A stretch of DNA of 64,000 nucleotides, taken from the NCBI GenBank assembly GCA_019828595.1, contig JAHQRK010000002.1, positions 1,550,001 through 1,614,000 of the forward strand, given 5' to 3'. Below, piece after piece: positions 20,192-30,240 of the stretch. The notes under the pieces were generated by a model. It made no database searches. It had not been told where the DNA came from and saw only the letters and a program-made list of their open reading frames with translations. Position numbers and translations under genes: made by a program. This stretch comes from Aphanomyces cochlioides (taxonomy: Eukaryota; Oomycota; Saprolegniomycetes; Saprolegniales; Verrucalvaceae). Numbering within the stretch: position 1 is the first letter of the stretch; every line of letters begins with the position of its first letter.

Positions 20192-20745
20192 TTGGCTTGG
20201 ATGGTTGTCGCAGTGGACAGTGATTGTTCGTTGCTGGAATCCAAGTTCTTCCAGCAGTTCGGAGAACCAAAGGAGCTCCTTCACACAGTCAGTAAGCGCA
20301 ATGTATTCGGCTTCTGCTGTGGAGAGAGCCACAATCGATTGCTTCCTTGAGCGATAGGATAGGCAGTAGGCAGCATGAACCGTACATGACAGCATAACCA
20401 CTGATTGACTTGCGGTCTTCTCCATTCGCAAAGTCAGCATCGCAGTATGCTGTCAGCTGAAAAGCTCCCACTTGATCAGAAGACTTGCAGGCTTGGTTCC
20501 TTTGAGCTATCTCAACACTCGTTTGGCTTGCTTCCAATGACTGTCATCATACTTTGCAAGGTGTTTGCTCAAGTTACGAACAGCATTCGCAATGTCGGGT
20601 CGAGTCGCAGTGACCAGATATTAAAGGCTTCCGACAAGTTCGCCATATGCCAGGTTGCGGTTCTTGACTTCATCGTGACCAAGATGTGTTGGTACAAGGG
20701 TATGCCCGACCACTTCAGGGGTTGTAACTGGCTTCGAATCATTCA
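20192..20745 (-). pseudogene. Ty1/copia RT-RNase H remnant
   Basis: Translated on the minus strand from about 20745, the fragment reads NDSKPVTTPEVVGHTLVPTH, LAYGELVGSL, a stop, then TATRPDIANAVRNLSKHL, HWKQAKRVLR, a stop, LTAYCDADFANGEDRKSISG and, in a shifted frame, SRKQSIVALSTAEAEYIAL. This is the 3' part of a copia polyprotein (end of reverse transcriptase and RNase H, with the first RNase H Asp in YCDADFA). It has at least two nonsense codons and one frameshift, so it is an inactive fragment. It lies in opposite orientation to the gag fragment next to it. Confidence 0.82.
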
Positions 20746-20813
20746 TTTCTCCTATTGTGATTGGATGCTTCAATAATGATCGAATATTTAGCATCCAATC
20801 ACAACAGGAGAAA
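20746..20813. repeat. 24-bp inverted repeat joining two copia fragments
   Basis: The arms at 20746-20769 and 20790-20813 are reverse complements with a single mismatch (TTTCTCCTATTGTGATTGGA against its complement), around a 20-nt centre. It sits exactly between a minus-strand copia RNase H fragment and a plus-strand copia gag fragment, so it looks like an inversion or head-to-head junction within copia sequence. Confidence 0.65.
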
Positions 20814-20900
20814 TGTGTCTTATCTTCATAGAAAGAACAATAAGTATAAGTGAATTTGCCTTCAACCTCTCAAGTCACTTCAAGACCTCTGCACAAGGTT

Positions 20901-21426
20901 ATGAGCCCGACGACGAAACCTGAAGATTCCATGCAAGAACCGATTGTGTTTCGTGGCAAGAATTTCGACGTCTTCAAGCTTCGAATCCAAGCAAAATTGC
21001 GCAGCAAAGGTCTTTGGAACATCGTCAACGGCAGTGAAACACCCGCGAGCGAGACAAGCGACACGAGCTTTGAAACCAAGGAAGCGAAGGCGTTCGAATT
21101 GCTTGTCAATGCTCTAGACGACGAAAACCTAGCGTACGTGGCCCATGTTCGAACAGCTAGCGAAGTCTGGAAGCTCCTCATCGACAGATACGAAGCGCGC
21201 ACGTACGCAGATGTAGCCCATGTTATGTACGAGCTACATATCAAGACCTGTGTCGCTGGATCATCCATGCAAAGCCATATCACTGACATGCGTGGGCTTG
21301 AACAGAAGCTTCTCTTTATGAGCACCCGAATTGATGATGACATGCTCGGAAGGATATATTTCTCACCAGCGGCAAGGATATCTTTCCGATCACCGTGGAA
21401 ATTCTGCGCAATCGCTATTGTCATTA
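20901..21426 (+). pseudogene. Ty1/copia gag remnant, interrupted by a mariner insertion
   Basis: From the ATG at 20901 the frame encodes a copia-type gag N-terminus (UBN2/gag-polypeptide family): IVFRGKNFDVFKLRIQ, SKGLWNIVNGSE, FELLVNALDDENLAYV, ASEVWKLLIDRYEARTYADV, MQSHITDMRGLEQKL. Coding similarity fades after about 21350, and the mariner element begins at 21427. No CCHC knuckle, protease or integrase follows. Upstream, the short palindromic junction separates it from the inverted RNase H fragment. Confidence 0.72.
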
Positions 21427-23296
21427 CTCTGTTCCTGAACTTTTGTCCACCCTTTCGTTTAATTGGCGGGATTATTCTAATATTAGGTATTTGCTAGTTC
21501 TGATTGGTGGAACAGACAGCACAAGATCTGCTCTTTGATTGGACTACAAAATGAGTTCCGAACTCGATCTGCATCCCGAGTTATGAGCCGAGAGCTGATG
21601 GACATCAAAAGCAAGGATATGTCTTTCATCCGCTAGTAAATCATAATTGATTTTCTCGTTCCCTGCTGACGTTGAGCTGCGTTGCTACTATCAAACAATT
21701 CCCTCATCATGTCCTCAAGCGCTAACATGTCCTGCGCGCTCCTCGCGCCGCACGACAAATCTGTCGGATGTCGACCGCCGCGCTGTCTATGAAAAGCTAC
21801 TGGAGGCATCTGTCGATGGCGTACTGCCTCCAAGGGCAATCCGGGATGTTGCATTGACATTCAAATGCAGCAAGCGCACAGTATCTCGCGTTTGGTCCCG
21901 AGGAAGACAGTCGATTCTCCTTGGAGCCACCGTGGCCGATGTCTCGGCTCGCTTGAGAGGTAAAACCCTTTTGATTTTATACTATTATAAATTTTTGAAG
22001 TTATAAATTTTAACAAACTACTGTTTTAGTGAATTCCGGAAGAAAAGCAAAATGGACATCCCAGGCCATTGAGACGGCCATCAAGTCTGTCGAACTCCAC
22101 AACCGTCAAACATTTCGCACCCTCTCTGCAAGTTCCCAAGTTCCGAAGTCTGTTCTTTTTCGCCATATCCAAACAAGCAATCTCATCAAGGCTCGGTCAA
22201 ACTACGTGAAACCCATGTTGACGGACCAAAACAAGATCACTCGCCTGGCGTTTGCGTTGTCTTTCGTTCAGTGTTTGCCAGGCAGAAACCATGGCTTTGT
22301 TAGCATGCACGAGTATGTGCATGCCGACGAGAAATAGTTCTACCTGACAAAGGATAAGCGAAAGTTCTACGTCTACGACGACGAAACACTGCCACCAAGA
22401 AACGCGAAATCGAAGTCCTTCATCACCAAAGTGATGTTTTTGGCGGCTGTGGCGCGTCCAAGGTTTGACTACCATACGAAGACAATGTTCAACGGGAAGC
22501 TCGGGGTCTGGCCTTTTGTCGAAACTTTGGCTGCAAAACGGTCAAGCAAGAACCGACCTAAGGGCACCTTGATCACTTCCCCCCAAAGCGTTACCGCGGA
22601 AGTATATCGAGAAGCAATTTTGACCAAGGTTATCCCCGCGGTCAAAGCGAAGTTTCCTCAATCATGTCAAAGAAAAGGAATCATCATCCAACAAGACAAT
22701 GCAAGCCCACATCGCTGCGTCACCACTGAAATGCTTCAAGCAGCCGGAATTCAAGGAGTAGGAGTTGCCAATCAACCCCCGAATAGTCCAGACTTCAATG
22801 TCTTAGATTTAGGTTTTTTTAAACTCTATTCAAAGTCTGCAGTAAAAATGCACTCGTACAATTGACGAGCTGATTGGTGCTGTAGAAAGTGCTTTGCACG
22901 AGTTGCCTGTTGACACTCTCTCCAAAACATTTATCACCTTGCAAAAAGTCATGGAGAAATCAATTTCTATGCATGGCGATAATGATTATACGTTGCCTCA
23001 TATGCATAAAGATTCTTCAATCGACGACTTTGCTGGGTTTAATCTTGAGTACGACTCGTCTTCGTATGAAAATGCCCTGGTTCATTTGAACTATCGTCTT
23101 GCGGAAGAGGCTCAACTGGACAGCACTTTATCGTAAATTTCCTTCCATGGGTTCACTTGATAATAAAATGGATTTAAAAAAATGACACTGTACATTATTG
23201 TCTTTTGGGAGTCAATACAAATTCCAAATGAATTCGTTTGCTGTGTCTATACTTTATTCAAGTATATTTGGAGTGGACAAAAGTTTAGGAACAGAG
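21427..23296. mobile_element. Tc1/mariner-type transposon
   Basis: Both ends are visible: left CTCTGTTCCTGAACTTTTGT and the right end complementary to CTCTGTTCCTAAACTTTTGT (24 of 26 bp identical over the longer terminus). Each end is flanked by TA (21425-21426 and 23297-23298), as expected for mariner target duplication. The element is 1870 bp with one plus-strand transposase gene. It has jumped into sequence next to the copia gag fragment and is therefore younger than it. Confidence 0.88.
21709..23136 (+). pseudogene. Mariner transposase, inactivated
   Basis: The N-terminal helix-turn-helix reads LSDVDRRAVYEKLLEAS, AIRDVALTFKCSKRTVSRVW. A 70-nt intron (21960-22029) joins to NSGRKAKWTSQAI. 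The catalytic core has HADEK, a TAG stop (22335-22337, where relatives have Trp), FYLTKDKRKFYVY, then IIIQQDNASPHR and NQPPNSPDFNVLDLGFF, as in plant-type mariner transposases with a DD39D-like triad. After the LGFF codons a one-base change in a T run shifts the frame, and the last part (TIDELIGAVESALHELPVDT) continues in another frame. The N-terminal Met is also out of frame. Several lesions make this a dead copy. Confidence 0.82.
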
Positions 23297-23725
23297 TATT
23301 GAGATCGTGCAATTTCTCAAAATCGTGCCACTGCACATAATAAGCCGAAACACTGGCAATCGAGCAAAGTATTTTGAAGGCTTGTACAAAATGTACCAGG
23401 GAGGAGTCTTTTTTCGGCCTCTAATTTCAATAGCCAAAAGGTGCCAGAGTGTATTTGCTCTAATCGAGGGGTAAATATGACTTCAGCATACACCACCCAC
23501 GTCGGTAACTATTTTTGTCAATAATTGACACGATTTTGAGGAATTGCGTGCGAGTGGCACGATCGTGGTATACCTCAATAATCTATTGACAATATTCAAT
23601 AATTGATTTTAGGTTACAATAATTTCATAAAATATATATGTTTTACAGTTATTGCATCATCATGAATGGCTGTAAATAATTGTCAATAGTTGGAAGCTCA
23701 GGTGAAAAAGTTGCATGGCGGGGCA
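23297..23725. other. Spacer between the mariner and hAT elements
   Basis: About 430 bp of AT-rich sequence without coding signal. Nothing is recognised apart from the TA duplication of the mariner element at its left edge and the hAT target duplication GCGGGGCA at 23718-23725. Confidence 0.5.
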
Positions 23726-23826
23726 CAGACTTGCCGAAAATATGTTCTGTAATAGAGACTTTGCGCAAATCAAGATTATACTATAGATTATACTATAGTG
23801 CATAGTCAAGTCTATAGTATAATTCA

Positions 23827-24678
23827 ATGCAAATGGCGATTGCGCACGCAAAATCAACTATAAAATTGACTATAGATATGAATGCAAATGAGAGAGGTAA
23901 TTCAGCTCGTATTTCTCTGGACCATTCGTTCACAAATGCATTTCCTTGGTGCAGAAGAATGAATCCGACCATGCTTGTGCTCCTTGCTGCGAGCAATGAT
24001 GACCTGATCTTCTTGCTGCTCCGACGCTCAATTCGCGAAAGACTTATGATTCCACAAGAGCGATTCAAGCTGAATACTGTGTGCGACCAGACGTGCCTGG
24101 CGTTATTCAGGTTTCAAAAAGACGAGATATCTCGTCTACTTGCCAGTATGCGTCTGCCAGAGGTGCTTATTACGACGAGTAGACTCAAAGTAAGTGCTTT
24201 AGATGGACTATTGGTTCTCTTGCGTCGCATGAGTTATCCGAATCGATGGATAGAGCTCTCGATGTTGTTTGGTAGAGAACCGTCTGAGCTTTGTAGGATC
24301 TTTTCTCATGTATTGAATTTACTCTACACGAAATACAAAACGAAAATCGAGTTCGACGCTACCCTCGTGGCGACTTGTACAGCTTCATCAAGTCAAGCTA
24401 TTTCCAGAAAGACTGGGATTGATACACCTTGCGCTGCTTTTATTGACGGCACGGTACGGCCAATATCGCGCCCAACATATTTTCAGCGACAAGCGTATAA
24501 TGGACATAAACGAGTCCATTCTATCAAGTCATCGGCGTTCTTCTCACCAATTGCCTTGCATGCGTCAACGGCGGCAACCAAACGAGCCAATTCTTCAACC
24601 TTGTCCCGCCGTCTTTGGAAGAATATCTCAATGAATAAAATGTGTTCGATATTTTTTAACTGCACTGTACTTATTTAA
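23827..24678 (+). pseudogene. Harbinger B transposase, 3'-truncated
   Basis: The N-terminal two thirds resemble a fungal/oomycete Harbinger-like transposase: FRFQKDEISRLLASMRLPEV, LDGLLVLLRRMSYPNRWIEL, then CAAFIDGTVRPISRP (first catalytic Asp) and RQAYNGHKRVHSIK. After that the expected second Asp (GDxxY) and the third acidic residue are missing. The frame continues into unrelated sequence and stops at 24678. An internal deletion is the simplest explanation. The product would be catalytically dead, so the element is non-autonomous. Confidence 0.72.
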
Positions 24679-24804
24679 ATGTATAGAAGGAATTTAATTA
24701 CTAGCTGTCACAATTAAATAGTATACAAACATCATAACATATTTAAATTTGATTAAATATTTATATTAATAGCGCTAATAATATATTTTGCGACTAACAT
24801 TATA

Positions 24805-25663
24805 TTATTTTTGAATCTTATCGATCAGCGCTGTCATGATCTTCATGGTCTCATGCTGCATTCTTGTCGCTTCCTTCTGTAATTCAATCATGTTCTCCTG
24901 CAACGAGATGAGGCGGTTGTCAAGATCCAAGCGCCGGCGCTTCAAGTCTGCTTGATCCTCGTGTTCCATCACACGCACGCGTAGAGTCTCCTTGAGGTAC
25001 TCGTTGACGTCGAATTTTGTTAAATTCTTCTCGTCGTCGTGAGCGGCATTACGTTCGACGCTGTTTAATGCAGCGTCTCGAATCGCACGACCTCCTTCTT
25101 CATTTCTTTTATCACGATCATTCGTCGACCGCTTCTTTTCAACTTCGACGGCCTGCCGCTCGCAAAAGAGGTCGTGATACTCTTGAAGCAGTTGTCTTTT
25201 CGTCGACAGACTCTTCAACACCTAGTTACAAGCTTTAACCTAAATTGAATAAAGAAGTCGTACCTGACGCTGATTTGGACGCACGTTCTGCCGAGCAGAA
25301 CGATTCGTAGATTGTTTTGAGGCGACGCTTGAGACTATGCTCACTAACGTCCATTCCGCCACTATGCAGTCGTTTGTGGATACCATGCCACTGCAAGACC
25401 TCCTTCGCGCCATCGACAAAGAGGCCGTCGTCGCTGAGGATCTCTTGCAGCAACTTGATATCATCGGCTTCTTTGTAAGAAAATCTTGTCTTCCTCTCCT
25501 TCTTCATGTCTTCGACAGGTGTAAGCGGCGCGGCATCTTGATCGACGGGGACTTCTAGCGAGGATTCGACCATGCTGATGGCACTCAGTTTGTTGGGAAG
25601 TCTTGAGATTGACTGGCTGGACCGTTGTGGAAAGAAAAGAGGAACCTCTGAAATACTTATCAT
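24805..25663 (-). CDS. Harbinger B accessory protein (Myb/SANT-like plus coiled coil)
   Basis: The first part (from an ATG at 25663) has SYKEADDIKLLQEILSDD and EHSLKRRLKTIYESF, like the Myb/SANT-type ORF1 of Harbinger elements. A likely intron of about 40 nt (donor GTACGAC at about 25263, acceptor TAACTAG at about 25222) leads to a Lys/Glu-rich coiled coil: LQEYHDLFCERQAVEVEKK, ADLKRRRLDLDNRLISLQEN, MIELQKEATRMQHETMKIM. The phase of the two parts does not fit perfectly across the apparent intron, so either a splice site is misread or the gene is broken. It could regulate or assist transposition. Confidence 0.5.
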
Positions 25664-25980
25664 TATGATTGATTTATTATTGAGAGTTTCCAAAACATGG
25701 AGGTATTCTCGATGATTATGAAGGGGCTTGAAAGTCGATTTATAGTCAAGATGACTATGGCATTTCGACTATACAAAATTAAGTATCAAAGGTACTTGTA
25801 AAACTTTATCACTATAGTCAAGTCTATAGTATAATCACAATTTGCGCAAACTCTCTAATTTATTCTTCGTATGATGACCACCTCATTATTTATTTATCCC
25901 ATACGAAGAATAGAATAATTTATTCTTTTCTATACAAAAATAGGATAATTTATTCATCCCTTTTAAAATGCAAATTATTT

Positions 25981-27576
25981 TTAATTTTCCTCATTTTTGA
26001 GATTCACTATGTCCTCGATCATGTTGAGGTCCCAGAGTGAGTCATTGGGCCAAAGAAACATTTGCATCTCGAAGTTGCGAGGCAGAATACGACCACGTCG
26101 ATCGCCAAGCGCGTACTTGGCTCTTGAGAAGAACCGCTCACATAGATTTGACGTTGGACACAGAAACTCGAGGTTCAAGTAGCCCTTCGTGTCCTCAGTC
26201 TTTCGCCGCTTTGCCTGATCAAAATAGTCCAGCTTCGACAAATTCATGTCGACATCGCTATCGACGTCAACACGCGTATCGTCGAGTAGATGTGCAGCAC
26301 TTGCACGCTCAACGCGGCTGAGCGCAGCGACATCGCCGCGTTGGATTTTCGCGACGGCGGATTCAAAGCTTGGACACTGAACTAAGCTCCCATTGGCTGA
26401 CAGTTTGTTATATGTATCCGGATAATCTTTGATGATCAAATCGAATACATCTCGAACTTCTTGCATCGTTGTTCGCTCATTTTGGAGACCATGTGTGACC
26501 TTTTCAAAGCGCTCCAAGGTAGTATATAGTTCAGATAGCCCCTTCTCTTGCTTATTCGTCAAAAGAACCTAGTCAACATCCAGAACTAGCAAAGGACGCA
26601 GGAATTCGCGTATTTGTATGTAGCGTCGAACCATTTCGAAAGTTGAGCTCCATCGAGTTGAATTCCGAGTTTTTGACGCCAAATGAGTAAATTGTCGAAG
26701 TTTAGCAGCAGGAACAGAGTAAGATAGTCTTCGCATCAATTCATTTACAGCGTCCAGAAGAAGCTCGTGCTTATCCAAGATAATCCTCACAGCTAAATTG
26801 AATCGGTGACTCGCACTCCCAATGATGGGTATGCCACACAAGCGCGCAAAGGCAAGATTCGTGGAGCAGTTGTCACCAATCAATGCGATGACATTGGTTT
26901 TGCCATACAAGGACAATAGATAATCGAAGTATTCTTTGTGCGCCTGGGCAGTTTGAGCGCCAGAATCATTCATAGGAGAGAAGCCTAGGAGGTAACATTC
27001 ATATCCGGATGATTTTCCGGATAAGTTCTTGATTCTGGATACTTTTCCGGATAATTTGGACTTGTCGACAGGACTTGGAAAAGTTGCAAAAACAGCGACG
27101 TAGTGGGTCGATTGAGCAGTCCATCCATCGAAGACGAGCGCGAATTTGTTGGGAAGGAGGGCAGAAAGAGCAATTTCGACCCTCTCTTTAAGTTTTCGCA
27201 TGTATTTTTGGAGCGTGTCACGGTCGATTCCATCAAGTTTTGACTATTTTCCGATAAGTTTGTCCTCACAAATTGAGAAAGGATGTAACCCATTCACGAT
27301 AATATCAATCCAGTCATGAATTTTCTGGGCTTTCGATGTCGCCCAGAACTTGTCGAGCGTCTGTTTGTTGTGAGACTTATCTCGGCCCAGATGGACATAT
27401 TCGTTGTGTTTGCTGTAGATATGTGAACTTAAATTCGTGTATCCAGAGCCAGTCACCGTGATTTCAAGATTGCACGCACGGCATTTCCATGTGTTTTTGG
27501 TGTTCTTGACGCGGACAAAGTAGTTAACGGCAAGATCTCTGCCGCTGAGCAAGTCAGGTGAAGGTAAGGCATTCAT
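25981..27576 (-). pseudogene. hAT transposase with two in-frame TAG codons
   Basis: The frame is continuous from an ATG at 27576 to a stop at 25981, interrupted only by TAG at 27244-27246 and at 26569-26571. Order of parts: BED-type zinc finger (WKCRACNLEI to HIYSKH), the RNase H-like core with LVFDGWTAQSTHYVAVF (first Asp) and VIALIGDNCSTNLAFARL (second Asp) plus IGSASHRFNLAV, an insertion domain, then the hAT C-terminal dimerisation region LEFLCPTSNLCERFFSRAKY with the catalytic Glu. All catalytic residues remain. The first TAG replaces a codon that could have been Tyr. With only two point lesions it died recently. Confidence 0.82.
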
Positions 27577-27937
27577 TGATCGTTAGTTGAGATGAGCAAA
27601 AGCAAAAATGATTCAATGTACAATTCGCTTTGTTCTGGAGTTACAATGAAATGCAATGCAAAGTAGAAGAAGATCTGCTGAAACGGTGATGTGCTGTCGT
27701 TTCGCGACCTCTGAAGGGTCAACCGCAAATAATATTGGTGCCTTTGTCAAAATAATTTGCATACATATTAGGGGGTTTCAAAGTTAAAAAAGCTTTAATG
27801 GAAGTTCTTCGACATCATCGAGAACGTGCTGTAATTGGCCAAATATATCTGTTTTCTTCAATGGAATTTGTCAAATTCCATCGGCCAAATTGGTGGATGG
27901 AATGGCCTGAAGAACTCAAACTTTGCCACTTTGAAGC

Positions 27938-28981
27938 ATGGCTCCACCTTGGGACACCGACAAATGCAAGTGCGACGAATGTTTGATGGCGAACAGCAAT
28001 GGCCGGAGCTCCCTTGATCTTTTGGTGTCGTGGATCACGGCTTGTGATGCTCACACTGGTGAGTACACGAATTGGACGGACTTCAAGGGCGGCTCCAAGA
28101 GCAAGAGAGCACGCAGCAAGACAACAATTACAGCTGAAATTGCCACGATGATGCTTCGGCATGGTGTATGCCGAGACGCCAATGCCATCAAAGCCAAGAT
28201 TGCATCGTTGAACTCAAGGTTCCAAAAAGCGGAAGACTGGAAGAACTCGACGGGCACAGGACTTCGAGATATAGCAGTATCAAATATGTAAGTACCTCAA
28301 CTACAATTCAGACCATGTTAACATCGAACTAGTAATGAAAACTTATCTGTTAATGAGCTCAAAACAACTATGGCCGAGACAAATTCAACAATTGAGAGGG
28401 CGATACTTGAGATATGCCCCCAGTGCAACGTGTTGTCGCCCGTATTTGGTTCTAGACCTCTGTCAAAGCCTGTGTTTCACTCCTCCACCGATGAAGCACT
28501 TGATATGGATGGGGTAGCTGATGACAACGCCTCCGAATTTGAATGTGAGAGCGAACGTGAAGATCAAGATGAAAAGCAAAATACCATAGAAGCATCCAAC
28601 CTCGTTGGATATATTGAATCGCCATCACTCGTCCAAGGCTCACCGCCTCAAAAAGGCGGTAGAATCAAACGTTTGAAGCTTGAGAGAGTGTCCAAACAGA
28701 AATCGTTTGGAGAAACGATTGCAGCTGCAATGGACAAGCGAACGGTAGCAACTTTACAATCACATGAAGCTATGATGCAAGTGCGCCAGGAAGAAACTAA
28801 ACTGCGCCAAAGCGAAGCAAGCTTCCACCGTGAACTAAAACTCCAGGAATTGGCTGTTTTGACTCGTGAAAAGCGCCATCAAGAAATCATTGCTGAGGCA
28901 AAGTTGATGGTCGATGTTGGCATCCCCAAAGAAGAAATTCTCAATTATATTCGGTCGGAAAAGGCACTCTTAGAGGGCTAA
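27938..28981 (+). CDS. Harbinger C ORF1, Myb/SANT-like protein
   Basis: Two exons joined by a 45-nt intron (28288-28332, GTAAGT to CTAG). The splice fuses VSN to INENLSVNELKTTM in frame, giving about 332 residues. Exon 1 has LDLLVSWITACDAHTGEYTN, TAEIATMMLRHGVCRDANAI and IASLNSRFQKAEDW, a SANT-like module of the kind fungal and oomycete elements use. Exon 2 has an acidic Asp/Glu patch, a basic GGRIKRLKLERVSKQK stretch (likely nuclear signal) and a C-terminal coiled coil (REKRHQEIIAEAKLM, IPKEEILNYI). The start ATG is at 27938. The stop lies 20 bp from the transposase stop. Confidence 0.72.
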
Positions 28982-29001
28982 GACGATGCTTTGATTTGAT
29001 T

Positions 29002-30240
29002 TTAAGAGTTGGTGGAGAATCTTCTACAATGCCATTCTCGACGCTGGTGTGCACAACTATAGTCCTCTTCGCGAGGCATATAGGAATTGTCAGACAAAAG
29101 ATCATTGCTGCAGTCCAGATCGTACAATTCATCGTCCCAATCACCAGAGTCAGACATGTCAAGCAGCAAATTGTGCAGCACTCCAGCCACTCGAATATTT
29201 GCAATCATTCTTTTTGCTGCTGCGGGCTGCGATATATCCAAACGCATACCTCGTAGTGATTGAAATCGACCCTTCAAAAGGTCGATGCAGTGCTCGTTGA
29301 CGCTGCGACATTGGGCAACCCGTGTATTGAACAATTTTTGGGAGGCTGTCAGGTTTGAGCCACGCGTCTTATTATATGATGGCATCACATGGTCATTCGA
29401 GGCATAGCCAGAGTCAGCAAGGAGGAACTCGTGAGGACGCATGTATTTGGAGGGATCACGTCCGAGAGAACTATTACTCCAAACACGCATATCATGCGCT
29501 GCCGCTGGCCAACCCAAATCCATGAATATAATTCGCTTCAAATCGTCAGAAACAACCATTCCTGCCATTCCATAATATCCTTTGCGGGAGTAGTCTTCAC
29601 TATTCACTGAGGGCTTCGCATACACAGAAAATAGAGTACCGTCAACGAATCCAAGGCAACCTTTGAATCCATGCCGCTCAAAAATACGCCACGCTATTGC
29701 ATCACGTTCGTCACTCTCTGGCCAGTATAGAACTTGGGATTCCAGAGATAGTATTACACAGAGACAGCGCCGGCAAAATATTTCAACTGTGCCCTCACTC
29801 ACACCGAAATGTCGAGCAAGTATACCCACGGAGGCACCATTGCCAAACCTCCCCAATTTTGCCAAGAATACAAGTAATTGGACGTGGACAGGTGCTTGGC
29901 GGTTGTTTGAGCTGTTTGTAAAGATTGGGTGTGCTTCAATACGATCCACTATTTGATAAAAGGACGGCTTGTCCATGCGAGCTTCTTGTCGAAATCGTTT
30001 GGAATCCAAAGACAAGATATACATGACTGGGGGTGGTAGTTTATGGACGGGGCGACGAGGGTTGAGATATCGATGAGAAAGCACAGAAGCGTACAATTCG
30101 AGAGAAAGCGACAGGGGCAGAATTTCTCCCCATGGATCAAACTCGTCGTTGTCGTTGTCGATTGTGTCTGTCATTGCTGCAATTGCCACAAGCTGCTGGA
30201 GCTCCGACAGTAATGTCTGGCGCTCGCTTTGCCACACCAT
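29002..30240 (-). CDS. Harbinger C DDE transposase, intact
   Basis: An uninterrupted 412-residue transposase from the ATG at 30240. The N-terminal region has FRQEARMDKPSFYQIVDRIE and the helix-turn-helix GILARHFGVSEGTVEIFCRR. The nuclease core shows the three acidic motifs of DDE_Tnp_4: KGCLGFVDGTLFSVYAKP (Asp), HEFLLADSGYAS (Asp) and RSVNEHCIDLLKGRFQSLRG (Glu). GYYGMAGMVVSDD and GWPAAAHDMRVWSNS fit the family order. Length and motif spacing are normal and no stop or frameshift is visible, so the enzyme may be functional. It converges with the ORF1 partner gene. Confidence 0.88.
   Translation of the reverse strand: MVWQSERQTLLSELQQLVAIAAMTDTIDNDNDEFDPWGEILPLSLSLELYASVLSHRYLNPRRPVHKLPPPVMYILSLDSKRFRQEARMDKPSFYQIVDRIEAHPIFTNSSNNRQAPVHVQLLVFLAKLGRFGNGASVGILARHFGVSEGTVEIFCRRCLCVILSLESQVLYWPESDERDAIAWRIFERHGFKGCLGFVDGTLFSVYAKPSVNSEDYSRKGYYGMAGMVVSDDLKRIIFMDLGWPAAAHDMRVWSNSSLGRDPSKYMRPHEFLLADSGYASNDHVMPSYNKTRGSNLTASQKLFNTRVAQCRSVNEHCIDLLKGRFQSLRGMRLDISQPAAAKRMIANIRVAGVLHNLLLDMSDSGDWDDELYDLDCSNDLLSDNSYMPREEDYSCAHQRREWHCRRFSTNS

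Larger units (their letters stand above)
23754..25856. mobile_element. Harbinger-like transposon B, nested in the hAT
   Basis: Inverted termini: left AGAGACTTTGCGCAAAT then GATTATACTATAG; right, read inverted, AGAGAGTTTGCGCAAAT then GATTATACTATAG. The flanks suggest a TAA-type duplication, though the exact base is uncertain. Subterminal CTATAGT/ACTATAG palindromes occur at both ends. It carries a truncated transposase on the plus strand and a Myb/SANT plus coiled-coil gene on the minus strand. It lies 28 bp inside the left end of the hAT. Confidence 0.72.

Noticed and set aside
22335..27246. Possible reassignment of TAG as a sense codon, because several transposases are interrupted by TAG
   Set aside because: The giant HECT gene itself ends in TAG at the expected C-terminus, and other transposon lesions are TAA codons and frameshifts. 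Ordinary pseudogene decay explains the data.
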